Shown here: piece after piece, positions 16,074-26,162 of the stretch
How the letters are laid out: each line of letters begins with the position of its first letter
How positions within the stretch are numbered: the first letter of the stretch is position 1
Source of the DNA: Amnibacterium kyonggiense
GTDB taxonomy: Bacteria > Actinomycetota > Actinomycetes > Actinomycetales > Microbacteriaceae
Direction: 5' to 3'
DNA length: 64,000 nt
Assembly (NCBI RefSeq): GCF_004364555.1
Contig: NZ_SOAM01000001.1
Location: 310,001-374,000 of the forward strand
The notes under the pieces: generated by a model
Told to the model about the DNA's origin: nothing
What the model saw: the letters and a program-made list of their open reading frames with translations, nothing else
The model's database searches: none
Made by a program: the position numbers and the translations under genes

Positions 16074-17322
16074 CCGGGTGGCGACGATCACGACGGGCGC
16101 GGCCGTCAGCCACGTCGGCCGGGTGCGCACGCAGAACCAGGACTCCGGCTACGCGGGCGGGTCCCTGTTCGTGGTGGCGGACGGCATGGGCGGCCACGCA
16201 GGCGGCGACATCGCGTCGGCGATCGCGGTGCGGCGCATCGCGGAGACCGACCGGCTCGACTTCGCGACGCCGCAGGAGGCGGAGTTCGCGCTGCAGTCGG
16301 CGATGATCGCCGCGAACCAGGACATCAGCGCCGCGGTCGAGGACCGACCGGAGCTCACCGGGATGGGCACGACCGTGAGCGCGCTCGTGCGCGTCGGGGA
16401 CGTGATCGCCACCGCCCACATCGGGGACTCGCGGATCTACCTCCTCCGCGACGGCGAGCTGTCGCAGATCACGAACGACCACACGTTCGTCCAGCGCCTC
16501 GTCGAGACGGGCCGCATCACGCCCGAGGAGGCGGCGGTCCACCCGCGGCGCAGCGTGCTCATGCGGGTGCTCGGCGACATCGACCAGTCGCCCGAGATCG
16601 ACACCGCCATCCTCGGCACGGTGCCGGGCGACCGCTGGATGCTCTGCTCCGACGGCCTCACCAGCTACGTGCCGCTCGAGCGCGTGCTCGTCGCCATGGC
16701 CGGCGCCGGCACGGCGGCGGAGGCCGCGGAGGCCCTCGTGGGCGAGGCGCTCGAGCACGGCGCCCCCGACAACGTGACGGCGATCGTCGTCGACATCGAC
16801 CGGCCGGGCAGCGGCCCCGCCGCGCCGCAGCTCGTCGGTTCGGCGTCGAGCGGCCTCGACCCCGAACTGGCCGCCTCCGGTCGCGCGCACAACCGCCTCC
16901 CCGCGCTGCTGCTCCACCCGATCCGCACCGCGACGCCGGAGGCGAGCTTCCAGCCGGAGTCGGAGGACTACCTCGACGCGCTCATCAAGGAGGACCGACG
17001 GCGCCTCTGGCGGCGGCGCCTCACGTGGCTCGCCGCGACCGCGCTCATCGTCGCCGCGCTCGTCGGGGCCGCCTTCCTCGGCTACCGGTACACGCAGACG
17101 CGGTACTACGTGGGCTTCGCGGGGCAGGACGTCGCGATCTACCAGGGCGTGCAGGGGACGATCGGCCCGATCAAGCTGAGCCACGTCGTGCGGGTGACGG
17201 ACATCACGCGCAGCGACCTCAGCGCATTCACGCGGTCCCAGATCGCCGAGACGATCTCCACGTCGTCGCTGGCCGACGCGGAGACGGTCGTCGAGAACGC
17301 GAGGACCGACAGCGGTGGTTGA
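16066..17322 (+). CDS. pstP: PP2C-type Ser/Thr phosphatase
   Basis: PstP dephosphorylates PknA/PknB and their substrates. The 418-residue protein has a cytosolic PP2C domain (about 8-245). Metal-binding aspartates lie in RTQNQDSG, VVAD39-GMGGH, HIGDSRIYLLR, LCSDGLTSY and APDNVTAIVVD. A transmembrane helix follows at roughly 325-345 (LTWLAATALIVAALVGAAFL), then an external domain of about 70 residues (QDVAIYQGVQGTIGP). The domain order matches mycobacterial PstP. The start is a GTG that overlaps fhaB by 8 bp; the gene overlaps rodA by 8 bp. Confidence 0.95.
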   Translation: MADRVATITTGAAVSHVGRVRTQNQDSGYAGGSLFVVADGMGGHAGGDIASAIAVRRIAETDRLDFATPQEAEFALQSAMIAANQDISAAVEDRPELTGMGTTVSALVRVGDVIATAHIGDSRIYLLRDGELSQITNDHTFVQRLVETGRITPEEAAVHPRRSVLMRVLGDIDQSPEIDTAILGTVPGDRWMLCSDGLTSYVPLERVLVAMAGAGTAAEAAEALVGEALEHGAPDNVTAIVVDIDRPGSGPAAPQLVGSASSGLDPELAASGRAHNRLPALLLHPIRTATPEASFQPESEDYLDALIKEDRRRLWRRRLTWLAATALIVAALVGAAFLGYRYTQTRYYVGFAGQDVAIYQGVQGTIGPIKLSHVVRVTDITRSDLSAFTRSQIAETISTSSLADAETVVENARTDSGG

Positions 17323-18700
17323 CGCGACGACGACGCTGTCGCGTCCGGAGGTCGACCGGGCGCCGGTCGTGCGGCCGTCGACCCGGCTCCGCAACATCGA
17401 GCTCGGCCTGCTGCTCCTCGCCCTCGCGGTCTCCGCGGCGGCGATCGTGCTCGTGCAGCTCGGCGCGCTCGGGAAGATCGACCTCGACGTCGTCAAGCTC
17501 GCGGGCGGCGTCGGTGCGCTGGCGGTCGCGCTGCACGTCGTGCTGCGGATCGTCGCGCGGGACGCCGACCCGTTCATCCTCCCGATCGCCACCACCGTGA
17601 ACGGCCTCGGCATCGCGGAGATCTACCGGATCGACCTCAGCCCCACCGGCGTCGCCAAGCACTGGGACTACGGGTCGAACCAGATCGTGTGGACCGCGCT
17701 CGGGATCGGCGCGGCGATCGTCGTGCTGTTCGCCATCCGCAACCACCGGATGCTGCAGCGGTACACGTACATCGCGATGCTCGCGTCGATCGTGCTGCTG
17801 ATCCTGCCGCTGGTGCCGGGGCTCCGCCTCAGCGGTGCCGCGGCCTACGTCTGGGTCAGCGTCGGCCCCCTCAACTTCCAGCCCGGCGAGATCGCGAAGA
17901 TCACCCTCGCGATCTTCTTCGCGGGCTTCCTCGTCGCGCGCCGAGACTCCCTGGCGATGGTCGGGAGGAAGGTCCTGTTCGTCCAGCTGCCGCGCGCCCG
18001 CGACCTCGGGCCGATCCTCGTGGTCTGGGTGCTCGCCCTCGGCGTCATCGTCGGCGAGCACGACCTCGGCACCGGTCTGCTGCTGTTCGGGATGTTCGTC
18101 GCGATGCTCTACGTCGCCACGGGCCGGACCAGCTGGATCGTCCTCGGCCTCGTCCTCGCCGCCGGGGGCGCCTACGCCGCGACGCAGATCCTCAGCTACG
18201 TCCAGGGCCGCATCACGAACTGGCTCCACGCCTTCGACGGCACCCTGTACGAGGACCAGGGCGGCAGCTACCAGGTCGTGAACGGCGTCTTCGGCCTCGC
18301 GCACGGCGGCCTGTTCGGCACGGGGCTCGGCCAGGGCCGCCCCGACATCACGCCGGCGGCGAACAGCGACTTCATCATCGCGTCGCTCGGCGAGGAGCTC
18401 GGTCTCGTCGGGGTCTTCGCCATCCTCTGCCTCTACCTCCTCTTCGTCTCCCGCGGCTTCCGGATCGGCTTCTCCGGGCCGGACGACTTCGGGAAGCTCC
18501 TCGCGGTCGGTCTCGCGTTCGTCTTCGCCCTCCAGGTCTTCATCGTGGTCGGCGGCGTGATGCGGGTGATCCCGGAGACGGGCCTGACGACGCCCTTCCT
18601 CGCCGCCGGCGGCTCGTCGCTCGTGGCGAACTGGATGATCGCGGCCCTGCTGCTGCGCATCTCCGACACGATCCGCAGCGGCCCGAGGACGGTGATCTGA
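17315..18700 (+). CDS. rodA: RodA/FtsW-family peptidoglycan glycosyltransferase
   Basis: This 461-residue SEDS polymerase has about 12 hydrophobic helices and joins lipid II into glycan strands with its partner transpeptidase PbpA. Family marks include RLSGAAAYVWVSVGPLNFQP, LGVIVGEHDLGTGLL (the SEDS catalytic Asp region), FGLAHGGLFGTGLGQG, and NSDFIIASLGEELGLVG before the last helices. In this cluster the family member next to pbpA is conventionally called RodA. The start is a GTG overlapping pstP, with pbpA 1 bp downstream. Confidence 0.93.
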   Translation: MVDATTTLSRPEVDRAPVVRPSTRLRNIELGLLLLALAVSAAAIVLVQLGALGKIDLDVVKLAGGVGALAVALHVVLRIVARDADPFILPIATTVNGLGIAEIYRIDLSPTGVAKHWDYGSNQIVWTALGIGAAIVVLFAIRNHRMLQRYTYIAMLASIVLLILPLVPGLRLSGAAAYVWVSVGPLNFQPGEIAKITLAIFFAGFLVARRDSLAMVGRKVLFVQLPRARDLGPILVVWVLALGVIVGEHDLGTGLLLFGMFVAMLYVATGRTSWIVLGLVLAAGGAYAATQILSYVQGRITNWLHAFDGTLYEDQGGSYQVVNGVFGLAHGGLFGTGLGQGRPDITPAANSDFIIASLGEELGLVGVFAILCLYLLFVSRGFRIGFSGPDDFGKLLAVGLAFVFALQVFIVVGGVMRVIPETGLTTPFLAAGGSSLVANWMIAALLLRISDTIRSGPRTVI

Positions 18701-18701
18701 C

Positions 18702-20156
18702 GTGAACCGGGAGCTGAAGCGCATCAGCGCGCTCGTGCTGGTGATGTTCACCGCGTTGTTCGTGGCGTCGTCGATCATCCAGGTGTTCCAGACCGACAAC
18801 CTCGACGCCGACCCCCGGAACCAGCGGGCGCGCGCCGACCAGTACTCGATCGAGCGCGGGCAGATCCTCACCGCCGACGGCAAGCCGATCGTCACCTCCG
18901 TGAAGTCCGGCGACACCTACCAGTTCGACCGGAAGTACAAGGACGGCAAGCTGTACGCCGCCGTCACCGGCTACTACAACCCGATCGGTGCGCCGACCGG
19001 CATCGAGGGCGCCGAGAACGCGCAGCTCGCCGGCACGTCCTCGGACCAGGTGCTCGACCGGCTGCAGAACATCGTCACCGGGCAGACGCCGAAGGGCGCC
19101 TCCGTGCAGCTGACGATCCAGCCGAAGGTGCAGCAGGCCGCCTACGACGCGCTCGGGTCCCTCCGCGGCGCCGTCGTGGCGATCCAGCCGAAGACCGGCA
19201 AGGTGCTCGCGATGGTGTCGAAGCCCTCGTACGACCCGAACCTCATCGCGGACCACACGAACGGCATCGCCTCGTACGAGTCCCTCTCGAAGCGGTCGCC
19301 GAACCCGCTCGTGAACCGCGCGATCGCCGGGAACCTCAACCCGCCCGGGTCGACCTTCAAGCTGATCACCTCGTCCGCGGCCCTCGAGAGCGGGAAGTAC
19401 ACCTCGAACTCGAGCTTCCCCAACCCGCCGGCGTACACGCTGCCGGGCACGAGCACGACGATCCACAACGCGGACGGCGAGTACTGCGGCGCGTCGAAGA
19501 AGGCGTCGATCTTCACCGCGGTGAAGCTCTCCTGCAACATCCCGATCGCGCAGCTCGGGGCCAAGCTGGGCTCCACGGCGCTCCGGACCCAGGCCGAGAA
19601 GTTCGGCTTCGACCGGCCGCTCTCCATCCCCCTCACGGTCACGCCGAGCATCTACCCGCCGAGCGACCTCAACAGCGCCGAGACGGCCCAGACGGCCTTC
19701 GGTCAGTTCGACGTCAAGGCCACGCCGATGCAGATGGCGATGGTCGCGGCGGCCATCGGGAACAGTGGGGTCGAGATGAAGCCCAACCTCGTCGAGAAGG
19801 TCGTGTCGCCCTCGCTCGCGAGCTCGCAGGCGTTCAGCCCGGCCGTGCTCGGGAACCCCATCAGCGCGAAGACGGCGAGCGAGGTGAAGGCGATGATGGT
19901 CGCTTCTGTGGCCAGCGGTGCGGCGACCAATGCAAGAATCGACGGGGTCACGGTCGCGGGGAAGACGGGGACGGCCCAGAACGGTGCGGAGGATCCGTAC
20001 ACGCTCTGGTTCACCGGGTTCGCTCCCGCGGACGACCCGCAGGTGGCGGTGGCCGTGGTGATCGAGAACGGTGGGGGTCTTGGTCAGTCGGGGTTCGGCA
20101 ACCAGCTGGCCGCTCCGATCGCCAAGCAGGTCATGGAGGCGGTGCTGAACGGATGA
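18702..20156 (+). CDS. pbpA: Class B penicillin-binding protein PbpA
   Basis: This 484-residue monofunctional transpeptidase cross-links the glycan made by RodA. It has a short cytoplasmic start, a membrane anchor at about 9-28 ([19 protein letters not shown]), an N-terminal dimerisation domain including [12 protein letters not shown], and the transpeptidase domain. The penicillin-binding motifs are S217-T-F-K220 (PPGSTFK), S277-C-N279 and K421-T-G-T-A ([11 protein letters not shown]). All catalytic residues are present. It starts with a GTG and couples to pknA through an ATGA overlap. Confidence 0.96.
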   Translation: MNRELKRISALVLVMFTALFVASSIIQVFQTDNLDADPRNQRARADQYSIERGQILTADGKPIVTSVKSGDTYQFDRKYKDGKLYAAVTGYYNPIGAPTGIEGAENAQLAGTSSDQVLDRLQNIVTGQTPKGASVQLTIQPKVQQAAYDALGSLRGAVVAIQPKTGKVLAMVSKPSYDPNLIADHTNGIASYESLSKRSPNPLVNRAIAGNLNPPGSTFKLITSSAALESGKYTSNSSFPNPPAYTLPGTSTTIHNADGEYCGASKKASIFTAVKLSCNIPIAQLGAKLGSTALRTQAEKFGFDRPLSIPLTVTPSIYPPSDLNSAETAQTAFGQFDVKATPMQMAMVAAAIGNSGVEMKPNLVEKVVSPSLASSQAFSPAVLGNPISAKTASEVKAMMVASVASGAATNARIDGVTVAGKTGTAQNGAEDPYTLWFTGFAPADDPQVAVAVVIENGGGLGQSGFGNQLAAPIAKQVMEAVLNG

Positions 20157-21976
20157 GACCGGTGTCCGGGCTCACTTTCGGGGGCCGCTACGAGCTCTCC
20201 TCGCGCATCGCCATCGGCGGCATGGGCGAGGTGTGGGAGGCCACCGATCTCGTCATCGGGCGTCCCGTCGCCATCAAGATCCTGAAGGACGAGTACCTCG
20301 GCGACCCCGGGTTCCTCGAGCGGTTCCGCGCGGAGGCGCGCCATGCGGCGCTCGTGAACCACGAGGGGATCGCGAACGTCTACGACTACGGCGAGGAGGA
20401 CGGCTCCGCGTTCCTCGTCATGGAGCTCGTCCCCGGCGAGCCGCTGTCCTCCATCCTCGAGCGCCAGCACACGCTGCCGCCGGACCGCGTGCTCGACGTC
20501 GTCGCGCAGACCGCGATGGCGCTGCACGCCGCGCACGCCGCCGGTCTCGTGCACCGCGACATCAAGCCGGGCAACCTGCTCGTCACCCCCGACGGGCGCG
20601 TGAAGATCACCGACTTCGGCATCGCGCGCATCACGGATCAGGTGCCGCTCACGGCGACCGGCCAGGTCATGGGCACCGTGCAGTACCTGTCGCCCGAGCA
20701 GGCGAGCGGGCAGCCCGCGTCGCCGGCCACCGACATCTACTCCCTCGGCATCGTCGCCTACGAGGCGCTCGCGGGTCATCGCCCGTTCACGGGCGAGTCG
20801 CAGGTCGCGATCGCGATGGCGCAGATCAACGACATCGCGCCGGACCTCCCCCACTCGGTGCCGGAGCCCATCCGCCGGCTCGTGTTCGCGTGCATCGCGA
20901 AGGCGCCGTCCGACCGTCCGACGACCGCGGCGCTCCTCGCGCGCGCCGCCCAGGCCCTCCGCCGCGGCGACGTGCTCGCGGCCGCCTCCGCGGTGCCCGC
21001 CGTCCTCCCCGCCGGCGTCGCCGCGCCCACCATGGCGATGCAGACCGACCAGGCCACGAGCGTGATGCCGTCCCAGTCCCCGGGCTTCGACACCATGCTC
21101 ATGGGCGTGCCGGGCGCCGGTGCGCCCACGGGCGCGACGGCCGCGTACCAGCAGACGCCCGCCGGGCCGCCGACCGTCACGGGTCCCTACGGCACCGGTG
21201 ACGGACCGCGCGACGACGGCCCGCGCAAGCGCAGCGCCTGGACGATCCCGCTGATCGCCCTCATCGTCGTGCTGGCGCTCCTGCTCGGCTGGTTCCTGAT
21301 CTCGAACCTCACCTCGCAGAAGGCGACGCCCGGGAGCAGCAAGCCGGCGTCGAGCGCGAGCAGCTCGGCCCCGTCGAAGTCCGCCTCGGCCTCCGCGTCC
21401 GCGATCTCCCTCGATGCGAGCAAGTACTACGGTCGCCAGTACTCCGCGGTGAAGGCCGACCTCCAGCAGCTCGGCCTGCAGGTCGAGCCGGACGAGCAGG
21501 AGGCGACGAGCAGCGACGTGGCCGGCCAGGTCACGAAGATCTCGCCGCTCGAGACGACCTCCGGCAGCACGGTCACCGTCACCTACTACGGGGCGTCCAC
21601 CACGCCCTCGGCCCCGAAGTCGGCGCCGACAACGGCGAGCAAGACCGTCGCGCCGGGGCAGACGTTCACGGTCAACTGGCCGACCTACAACTGCCCGGCG
21701 GGCTCCGGCGGATCGCTGTCCGGCTACACGCTCCGGGTCGCGGGCGCCGCGGCGGACACCGGCGACACCGCCCTCGACACCGTGCAGAGCGCGCCGGTCA
21801 CCGCGGGCCAGAACCCGGGCACGATCACGATCAGCTACTCCGCGAACTGCGGCGCGGTGGAGACCGCGGGCTACTCCCCGACGCTGCGCGTGACCGTCAA
21901 GGCCCCCGCCTCCGCCTCGACCCCGCCGTCGACGGACCCGAGCCCGACCCCGACCGACACCGCCGCCCAGCAATGA
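20153..21976 (+). CDS. pknA: Ser/Thr kinase (PknA position) with PASTA and extra C-terminal beta-sandwich domain
   Basis: This 607-residue membrane kinase has the kinase domain at about 10-270 (IGGMGEVWE loop, K42 in PVAIKIL, H134-R-D-I-K-P-G-N, D154-F-G, LSPEQ). A long juxtamembrane linker (about 275-360) precedes a transmembrane helix at 363-385 and a Ser/Ala-rich spacer. A single PASTA-like repeat at about 418-480 ends VTVTYYG. An extra domain at about 497-583 has the strand pattern of a small beta-sandwich, with two cysteines (C514, C566) that could form a disulphide. Mycobacterial PknA has no extracellular sensor, so this is a departure. The symbol is assigned by position. Confidence 0.9.
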   Translation: MRPVSGLTFGGRYELSSRIAIGGMGEVWEATDLVIGRPVAIKILKDEYLGDPGFLERFRAEARHAALVNHEGIANVYDYGEEDGSAFLVMELVPGEPLSSILERQHTLPPDRVLDVVAQTAMALHAAHAAGLVHRDIKPGNLLVTPDGRVKITDFGIARITDQVPLTATGQVMGTVQYLSPEQASGQPASPATDIYSLGIVAYEALAGHRPFTGESQVAIAMAQINDIAPDLPHSVPEPIRRLVFACIAKAPSDRPTTAALLARAAQALRRGDVLAAASAVPAVLPAGVAAPTMAMQTDQATSVMPSQSPGFDTMLMGVPGAGAPTGATAAYQQTPAGPPTVTGPYGTGDGPRDDGPRKRSAWTIPLIALIVVLALLLGWFLISNLTSQKATPGSSKPASSASSSAPSKSASASASAISLDASKYYGRQYSAVKADLQQLGLQVEPDEQEATSSDVAGQVTKISPLETTSGSTVTVTYYGASTTPSAPKSAPTTASKTVAPGQTFTVNWPTYNCPAGSGGSLSGYTLRVAGAAADTGDTALDTVQSAPVTAGQNPGTITISYSANCGAVETAGYSPTLRVTVKAPASASTPPSTDPSPTPTDTAAQQ

Positions 21977-23769
21977 GCACCGACGAGGGCACCCCGACCG
22001 CCGCGCTGACCGGGCCGATCCTGGCCCTCACCGGCGGCGAGCGCCTGCTCGCCGGCCGCTACCGCGTCGAGCAGCACATCGGCCGGGGCGGCATGGCGGA
22101 GGTGCACGTCGGCACCGACACGCGCCTCGGCCGCAAGGTCGCGATCAAGCTGCTGAAGTCCTCCCTCGCGAACGATCCGACGTTTCGGATGCGGTTCCGG
22201 CAGGAGGCGCAGGCCGCCTCGCGGATGACCCACCCGACGATCGTCCGCGTCTTCGACGCCGGCGAGGAGACGGTGCTCGAGTCCGGCGGCGGCGAGGCGC
22301 AGCTGCCGTTCATCGTGATGGAGTTCGTCGACGGCAAGCTGCTGAAGGACCTCATCAAGGACGGCCCGATGACGGCGCAGGAGGCCGGCCACATCGTCGG
22401 CGGCATCCTCACCGCGCTCGAGTACTCCCACCGCGCCGGCGTCGTGCACCGCGACATCAAGCCCGGCAACGTGATGGTCACCCGGTCCGGGCAGATCAAG
22501 GTCATGGACTTCGGCATCGCGCGGGCGATCAGCGACTCCTCCGCGACCGTCGCTCAGACGAGCGTCATCCTCGGCACCGCCCAGTACTTCTCGCCGGAGC
22601 AGGCGAAGGGCGAGACCGTCGACCTCCGCAGCGACCTCTACTCGACGGGCGTCGTGCTCTTCGAGATGCTGACGGGCCGGGCGCCGTTCCGCGGCGACAG
22701 CCCCATCGCGGTCGCGTACCAGCACGTGTCGGAGCGGCCCGAGGTGCCGAGCCGCCTGAACCCGGCCCTCACGGAGGCGATGGATGCCGTCGTCCTCCGC
22801 TCCCTCGAGAAGGACAAGGCGCGCCGCTACCAGTCCGCCGAGGAGTTCCGCGACGACGTCGACGCGGTGCTCGCGGGCCGGACGCCGACCGCGCGCCTTC
22901 CCACGGTCGAGATCCAGCAGGAGCTGTTCGGCGGGGCCGACTCGACGCCGGAGTCGACCGTGCGTCGCCTCGCGTTCGACGACCCCGGCCCCTCGGGCAC
23001 GACGAGCCGGCCGCCCGCCGCGTGGATCTGGGCCGGCGTGGTCGTCGTCGCGGCGATCGTGCTCGCCGTCGCGCTCTGGGTGGTCTCGATCGCGACCGGC
23101 GGGTTCGGCGCGGACAACCGCACCGTGCCGAACGGCCTCGCGGGCGCGACGAGCGCGACCGCCGAGAAGGCGCTGACGAGCCTCGACCTCCGCGCGCTCA
23201 TCCACGAGCAGGCCAGCAGCACGGTGCAGAAGGGCGTCGTGATCCGCGCGACCCCCGGCGCAGGGACGGTGCTCACGAAGGGCGACGCCGTCACCCTCGT
23301 CGTGTCGACGGGTGTGCCGCAGGCCACCGTGCCGAAGCTCGAGGGCCTCTCGCTCGACGCGGCCAAGCAGGCGCTCAGCGAGGCGAAGCTGCAGCTCGGG
23401 GACGTCACGACGGAGCACTCGAAGGACGTGCAGCAGGACGTCGTCATCTCGGCGGCGCAGAAGTCGGGCGCCACGGTCGACGAGGGCACGAAGGTCGACC
23501 TGACGGTCTCCGACGGCAAGGTCGACCTGCCCGACCTCACCGGGCAGACCATCGCGGCTGCGCAGTCGACGCTCACCGGTCTCGGCCTGTCCGCGGACGT
23601 CCAGCAGGCGCAGAACTGCGGGACGCCCGGCGACACGGTGATCTACCAGGGCACGCCCGCCGGGCCGGTGGACCAGGGCTCGCGGATCGTGCTGCAGCAG
23701 TGCTCGGGCAACTCCGTGCCGACCCCGGATCCGACGGACACGGCCACCACGCCGCCGCCCGCCGGTTAG
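21973..23769 (+). CDS. pknB: Ser/Thr kinase PknB with three PASTA repeats
   Basis: This 598-residue transmembrane kinase controls growth and division in response to muropeptides or lipid II. The kinase domain is at about 27-300 ([13 protein letters not shown]59, H159-R-D-I-K-P-G-N, D179-F-G, FSPEQ), with a transmembrane helix at about 350-374. PASTA repeats lie near 383-447, 451-515 and 518-577, each with the TVP(N/K)L-G...A...L and G..V.....G pattern. Mycobacterial PknB has four. It is the last gene of the operon; its TAG stop overlaps the stop codon of the opposing pabA gene. Confidence 0.95.
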   Translation: MSTDEGTPTAALTGPILALTGGERLLAGRYRVEQHIGRGGMAEVHVGTDTRLGRKVAIKLLKSSLANDPTFRMRFRQEAQAASRMTHPTIVRVFDAGEETVLESGGGEAQLPFIVMEFVDGKLLKDLIKDGPMTAQEAGHIVGGILTALEYSHRAGVVHRDIKPGNVMVTRSGQIKVMDFGIARAISDSSATVAQTSVILGTAQYFSPEQAKGETVDLRSDLYSTGVVLFEMLTGRAPFRGDSPIAVAYQHVSERPEVPSRLNPALTEAMDAVVLRSLEKDKARRYQSAEEFRDDVDAVLAGRTPTARLPTVEIQQELFGGADSTPESTVRRLAFDDPGPSGTTSRPPAAWIWAGVVVVAAIVLAVALWVVSIATGGFGADNRTVPNGLAGATSATAEKALTSLDLRALIHEQASSTVQKGVVIRATPGAGTVLTKGDAVTLVVSTGVPQATVPKLEGLSLDAAKQALSEAKLQLGDVTTEHSKDVQQDVVISAAQKSGATVDEGTKVDLTVSDGKVDLPDLTGQTIAAAQSTLTGLGLSADVQQAQNCGTPGDTVIYQGTPAGPVDQGSRIVLQQCSGNSVPTPDPTDTATTPPPAG

Positions 23770-24401
23770 GAGGCGATGCGGGGGCTCAGGCCCTCGGACA
23801 GCGCCACGGCCTCCTCGTCGCCCACGACGGCGAGCCAGTTCGCGAGCATCCGGTGCCCGCCCTCGGTCATCACCGACTCCGGGTGGAACTGCACGCCGTA
23901 CACGGGTGCGTCCTTGTGCTGCAGCGCCATGATCACGCCGCCCTCCGTGCGCGCGGTGATCTCCAGCTCCGCGGGCACGGTGCCGTCGACGACCGCGAGC
24001 GAGTGGTAGCGGGTGGCCGTGAACACGTCCGGCACGCCCTCGAACAGGGTGCTCTCGGCATGCACGACGCGGGAGGTCTTGCCGTGCATCAGCTCCTCGG
24101 CGTTCGTCACGACGCCGCCGAACGCCTCCGCGATGGCCTGGTGCCCGAGGCAGACCCCGAGCAGCGGGATCCCGGCCTCCACGGCCGCGCGGACGATCGG
24201 GATGGAAACGCCCGCGTCGGCCGGCTTCCCCGGGCCCGGGGACACGAGCACGCCGTCGTAGCCGCGGATCGTCGCGGGGAGGTCCTCCTCGGCGACGACG
24301 TCGTTGCGGACGACGTCCGTCTCGGCGCCCAGCTGACGGAGGTAGCCGTTCAGCGTGTAGACGAAGCTGTCGTAGTTGTCGACGACGAGCACACGGGTCA
24401 T
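23766..24401 (-). CDS. pabA: Glutamine amidotransferase of anthranilate/aminodeoxychorismate synthase
   Basis: This 211-residue class I amidotransferase releases ammonia from glutamine for PabB or TrpE. The motifs are complete: VLVVDNYDSFVYTL at the start, the oxyanion loop SPGPGKP, nucleophile Cys in GVCLGHQAIAEAFGG, and FHPESVMTEGG carrying His and Glu. The isolated position, with no trp or pab partner nearby, prevents a choice between PabA and TrpG. A TAGGAT box ends 7 nt before the ATG at 24401. The last 3 bases overlap those of pknB (TTAG), leaving no room for a terminator between the two. Confidence 0.9.
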   Translation of the reverse strand: MTRVLVVDNYDSFVYTLNGYLRQLGAETDVVRNDVVAEEDLPATIRGYDGVLVSPGPGKPADAGVSIPIVRAAVEAGIPLLGVCLGHQAIAEAFGGVVTNAEELMHGKTSRVVHAESTLFEGVPDVFTATRYHSLAVVDGTVPAELEITARTEGGVIMALQHKDAPVYGVQFHPESVMTEGGHRMLANWLAVVGDEEAVALSEGLSPRIAS

Positions 24402-24408
24402 CCGAGGG

Positions 24409-24414
24409 ATCCTA
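24409..24414 (-). promoter_or_regulatory. Candidate -10 box of pabA
   Basis: TAGGAT on the minus strand ends 7 nt before the ATG at 24401, in the 62-bp gap divergent to crgA. Confidence 0.45.
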
Positions 24415-24450
24415 CGCACCGGCGGTCGGCCCGTCCGTCGGCTCGGCCGG

Positions 24451-24456
24451 TACGCT
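24451..24456 (+). promoter_or_regulatory. Candidate -10 box of crgA
   Basis: TACGCT ends 7 nt before the crgA ATG. Confidence 0.45.
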
Positions 24457-24463
24457 GTCGGCC

Positions 24464-24712
24464 ATGGCCCGAGTGAAGACGTCTCCTGCCCGTCGGGAGG
24501 AACGCCGAGCCGCGGGCGACGGCGCGAACCCCGTGTGGTTCAAGCCCCTCATGTTCGGCTTCATGCTGCTCGGCCTGCTGTGGATCGTCGTGTTCTACAT
24601 CTCGGGCGGCACGCTGCCCATCCCGTTCCCGGCTGACCAGTCGAGCTGGAACATCCTCATCGGATTCGGGATCGCCTTCGTGGGCTTCCTCATGACCCTG
24701 TGGTGGAAGTAG
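24464..24712 (+). CDS. crgA: Cell division protein CrgA
   Basis: CrgA is an actinobacterial membrane protein that recruits or stabilises divisome components, including FtsZ- and FtsI-linked proteins. The 82-residue sequence has the usual basic cytoplasmic start (MARVKTSPARREERRAA), VWFKPLMFGFMLLGLLWIVV as helix 1, the short conserved loop FYISGGTLPIPFP, and helix 2 ending MTLWWK. The length is normal. It is close to pknB and pbpA, as in other actinobacteria. Confidence 0.95.
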   Translation: MARVKTSPARREERRAAGDGANPVWFKPLMFGFMLLGLLWIVVFYISGGTLPIPFPADQSSWNILIGFGIAFVGFLMTLWWK

Positions 24713-24886
24713 CCCGAGCCCTCGGCTCCCGCCCCGACCGGGGGCTTGCGCGCCTGCGCGGAAAGACAGGCCTGTGATTCTCCACATGGTGCAGAAGCCT
24801 GTGGATAACTCCGTGGACTGCCCGTGGATGAAGCGGGGATGAACCGTGGAGGACCGGCCGTCGACGCCTGACGGACGGTCCTCGGA
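24713..24886. promoter_or_regulatory. crgA-rhomboid gap with a DnaA-box cluster
   Basis: A perfect DnaA box, TGTGGATAA, lies at 24800-24808. Several TCCACA/TGTGGA/CGTGGA fragments lie between about 24780 and 24850. No gene is visible. DnaA binding outside oriC is an inference. Confidence 0.45.
24849..24883 (-). terminator. Hairpin after the rhomboid gene
   Basis: Arms GAGGACCG (24849-24856) and CGGTCCTC (24876-24883) stand 4 bp beyond the rhomboid stop on the minus strand. A weak loop and no T-run make it tentative. Confidence 0.45.
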
Positions 24887-25615
24887 TCAGACGACGGCGG
24901 CGGGGACGAGGGCGAGCGCGAGCAGCACCGTGGTGATGCCGACCGCGCCGATCCGCGCCCGCGCATCGCGGCGAGGGCCGCGGTTCGCCACGAACAGCCA
25001 GCCCGTCGCCGCGCCGACGACGAGGCCGCCGACGTGCGCCTGCCACGCGATCCCGCTGACCACGAAGCCCAGCGCGAGGTTGACCGCGATGAGCACGACG
25101 AGCATCCGGACGTCGATCCCGAGCCGCCGCTGCACCACCGCGACCGCGCCGAGCACCGCGAACACCGCGCCGGACGCCCCGTAGACGCCCGTGTTCACCC
25201 CGATGAGTCCGAAGAACGCCGCGTACAGGACGCCGACGGAGCCGCCGAGCGCTCCGATCAGGTAGATCGCCACGAGCCGCGGCGCCCCGATGACGTGCTC
25301 CAGCGGGCGCCCGAACGAGACGAGCGCGATCATGTTGAACGCGATGTGGGTGAGGCCGATGATCGATCCCGGGATCGCGATCGGCTGGTGGATGAGCGCC
25401 GAGGTGAGCATCCGCCAGGGCTCGAAGGGCGCGCCCGTCGACGGCAGCGAGTAGACCGCGGCGTAGAGGAGCGCGTTCTCGAGCACCGGCGCCGTGAGCA
25501 GCTGCACGATGTACGCCGCGACGGTGACGACCGCGATCCAGCCCGTCGCGGTCCGCGGGCGGTACCGCGCGGACCGGCGCCAGACGCGTCGGAGATCGGC
25601 GCGGACGTCGCTCAT
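24887..25615 (-). CDS. Rhomboid-family intramembrane serine protease
   Basis: This 242-residue polytopic protein has about seven hydrophobic segments. The catalytic signature is complete: HIAFN94 (oxyanion Asn), G146-A-S148-G-A (nucleophile Ser) and AH194VGG (catalytic His). A basic cytosolic N-terminus (RRVWRRSARYRPRT) precedes the first helix. It cleaves membrane-embedded substrates, and the substrate is not known. It sits 4 bp downstream of ppiA with an ATG start, so the two form an operon. An active-site change is not apparent. Confidence 0.93.
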   Translation of the reverse strand: MSDVRADLRRVWRRSARYRPRTATGWIAVVTVAAYIVQLLTAPVLENALLYAAVYSLPSTGAPFEPWRMLTSALIHQPIAIPGSIIGLTHIAFNMIALVSFGRPLEHVIGAPRLVAIYLIGALGGSVGVLYAAFFGLIGVNTGVYGASGAVFAVLGAVAVVQRRLGIDVRMLVVLIAVNLALGFVVSGIAWQAHVGGLVVGAATGWLFVANRGPRRDARARIGAVGITTVLLALALVPAAVV

Positions 25616-25619
25616 CGGA

Positions 25620-26162
25620 TCAGGTGAGTCGCTGCACGTCCACGCTCGAGAGCACCTGCTGCTCGAGCGGGCGGTCCGCGCGATCGGTCGGCACGGAGCC
25701 GAGCTTGTCGACGACGTCGCGGGAGGCCTGATCCGCCACCTCGCCGAAGATCGTGTGCGCGCCCTGCAGCCAGGTGGTCGCCCCGGTGGTGATGAAGAAC
25801 TGCGAACCGTTCGTGCCGCGTCCGCCGCGCTTGCCGGCGTTGGCCATCGCGAGGATGTACGGCTTCGTGAAGTCGAGGTCCGGCGCGATCTCGTCGTCGA
25901 ACTCGTAGCCGGGGCCGCCGGTGCCGTTCCCGATCGGGTCGCCGCCCTGGATCATGAAGCCCGGGATGATGCGGTGGAAGACGATGTCCTTGTAGAGCGG
26001 GCCCGACTCCTGCGCTCCGGTCCGCGGGTTGCGCCAGGTCTGCTCGCCCGTCGCGAGGCCGATGAAGTTCTTGACCGTCTTCGGCGCGTGCAGCCCGAAG
26101 AGGTTGACCGTGATGTCGCCCTGGGTGGTGTGGAGGACTGCGGTCGCGGTGACGTCTGCCAT
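25620..26162 (-). CDS. ppiA: Cyclophilin-type peptidyl-prolyl cis-trans isomerase
   Basis: This 180-residue cytoplasmic cyclophilin catalyses proline isomerisation in protein folding. Catalytic and binding residues are in VFHRIIPGFMIQGGDP (Arg in FHRI), MANAGKRGGRGTNGSQFFI and the HTIFGEV block. There is no signal peptide. The ATG start gives MADVTATAVLHTTQGDITV, the normal family start. Together with rhomboid, crgA and the origin genes this is a standard actinobacterial neighbourhood. Confidence 0.95.
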   Translation of the reverse strand: MADVTATAVLHTTQGDITVNLFGLHAPKTVKNFIGLATGEQTWRNPRTGAQESGPLYKDIVFHRIIPGFMIQGGDPIGNGTGGPGYEFDDEIAPDLDFTKPYILAMANAGKRGGRGTNGSQFFITTGATTWLQGAHTIFGEVADQASRDVVDKLGSVPTDRADRPLEQQVLSSVDVQRLT

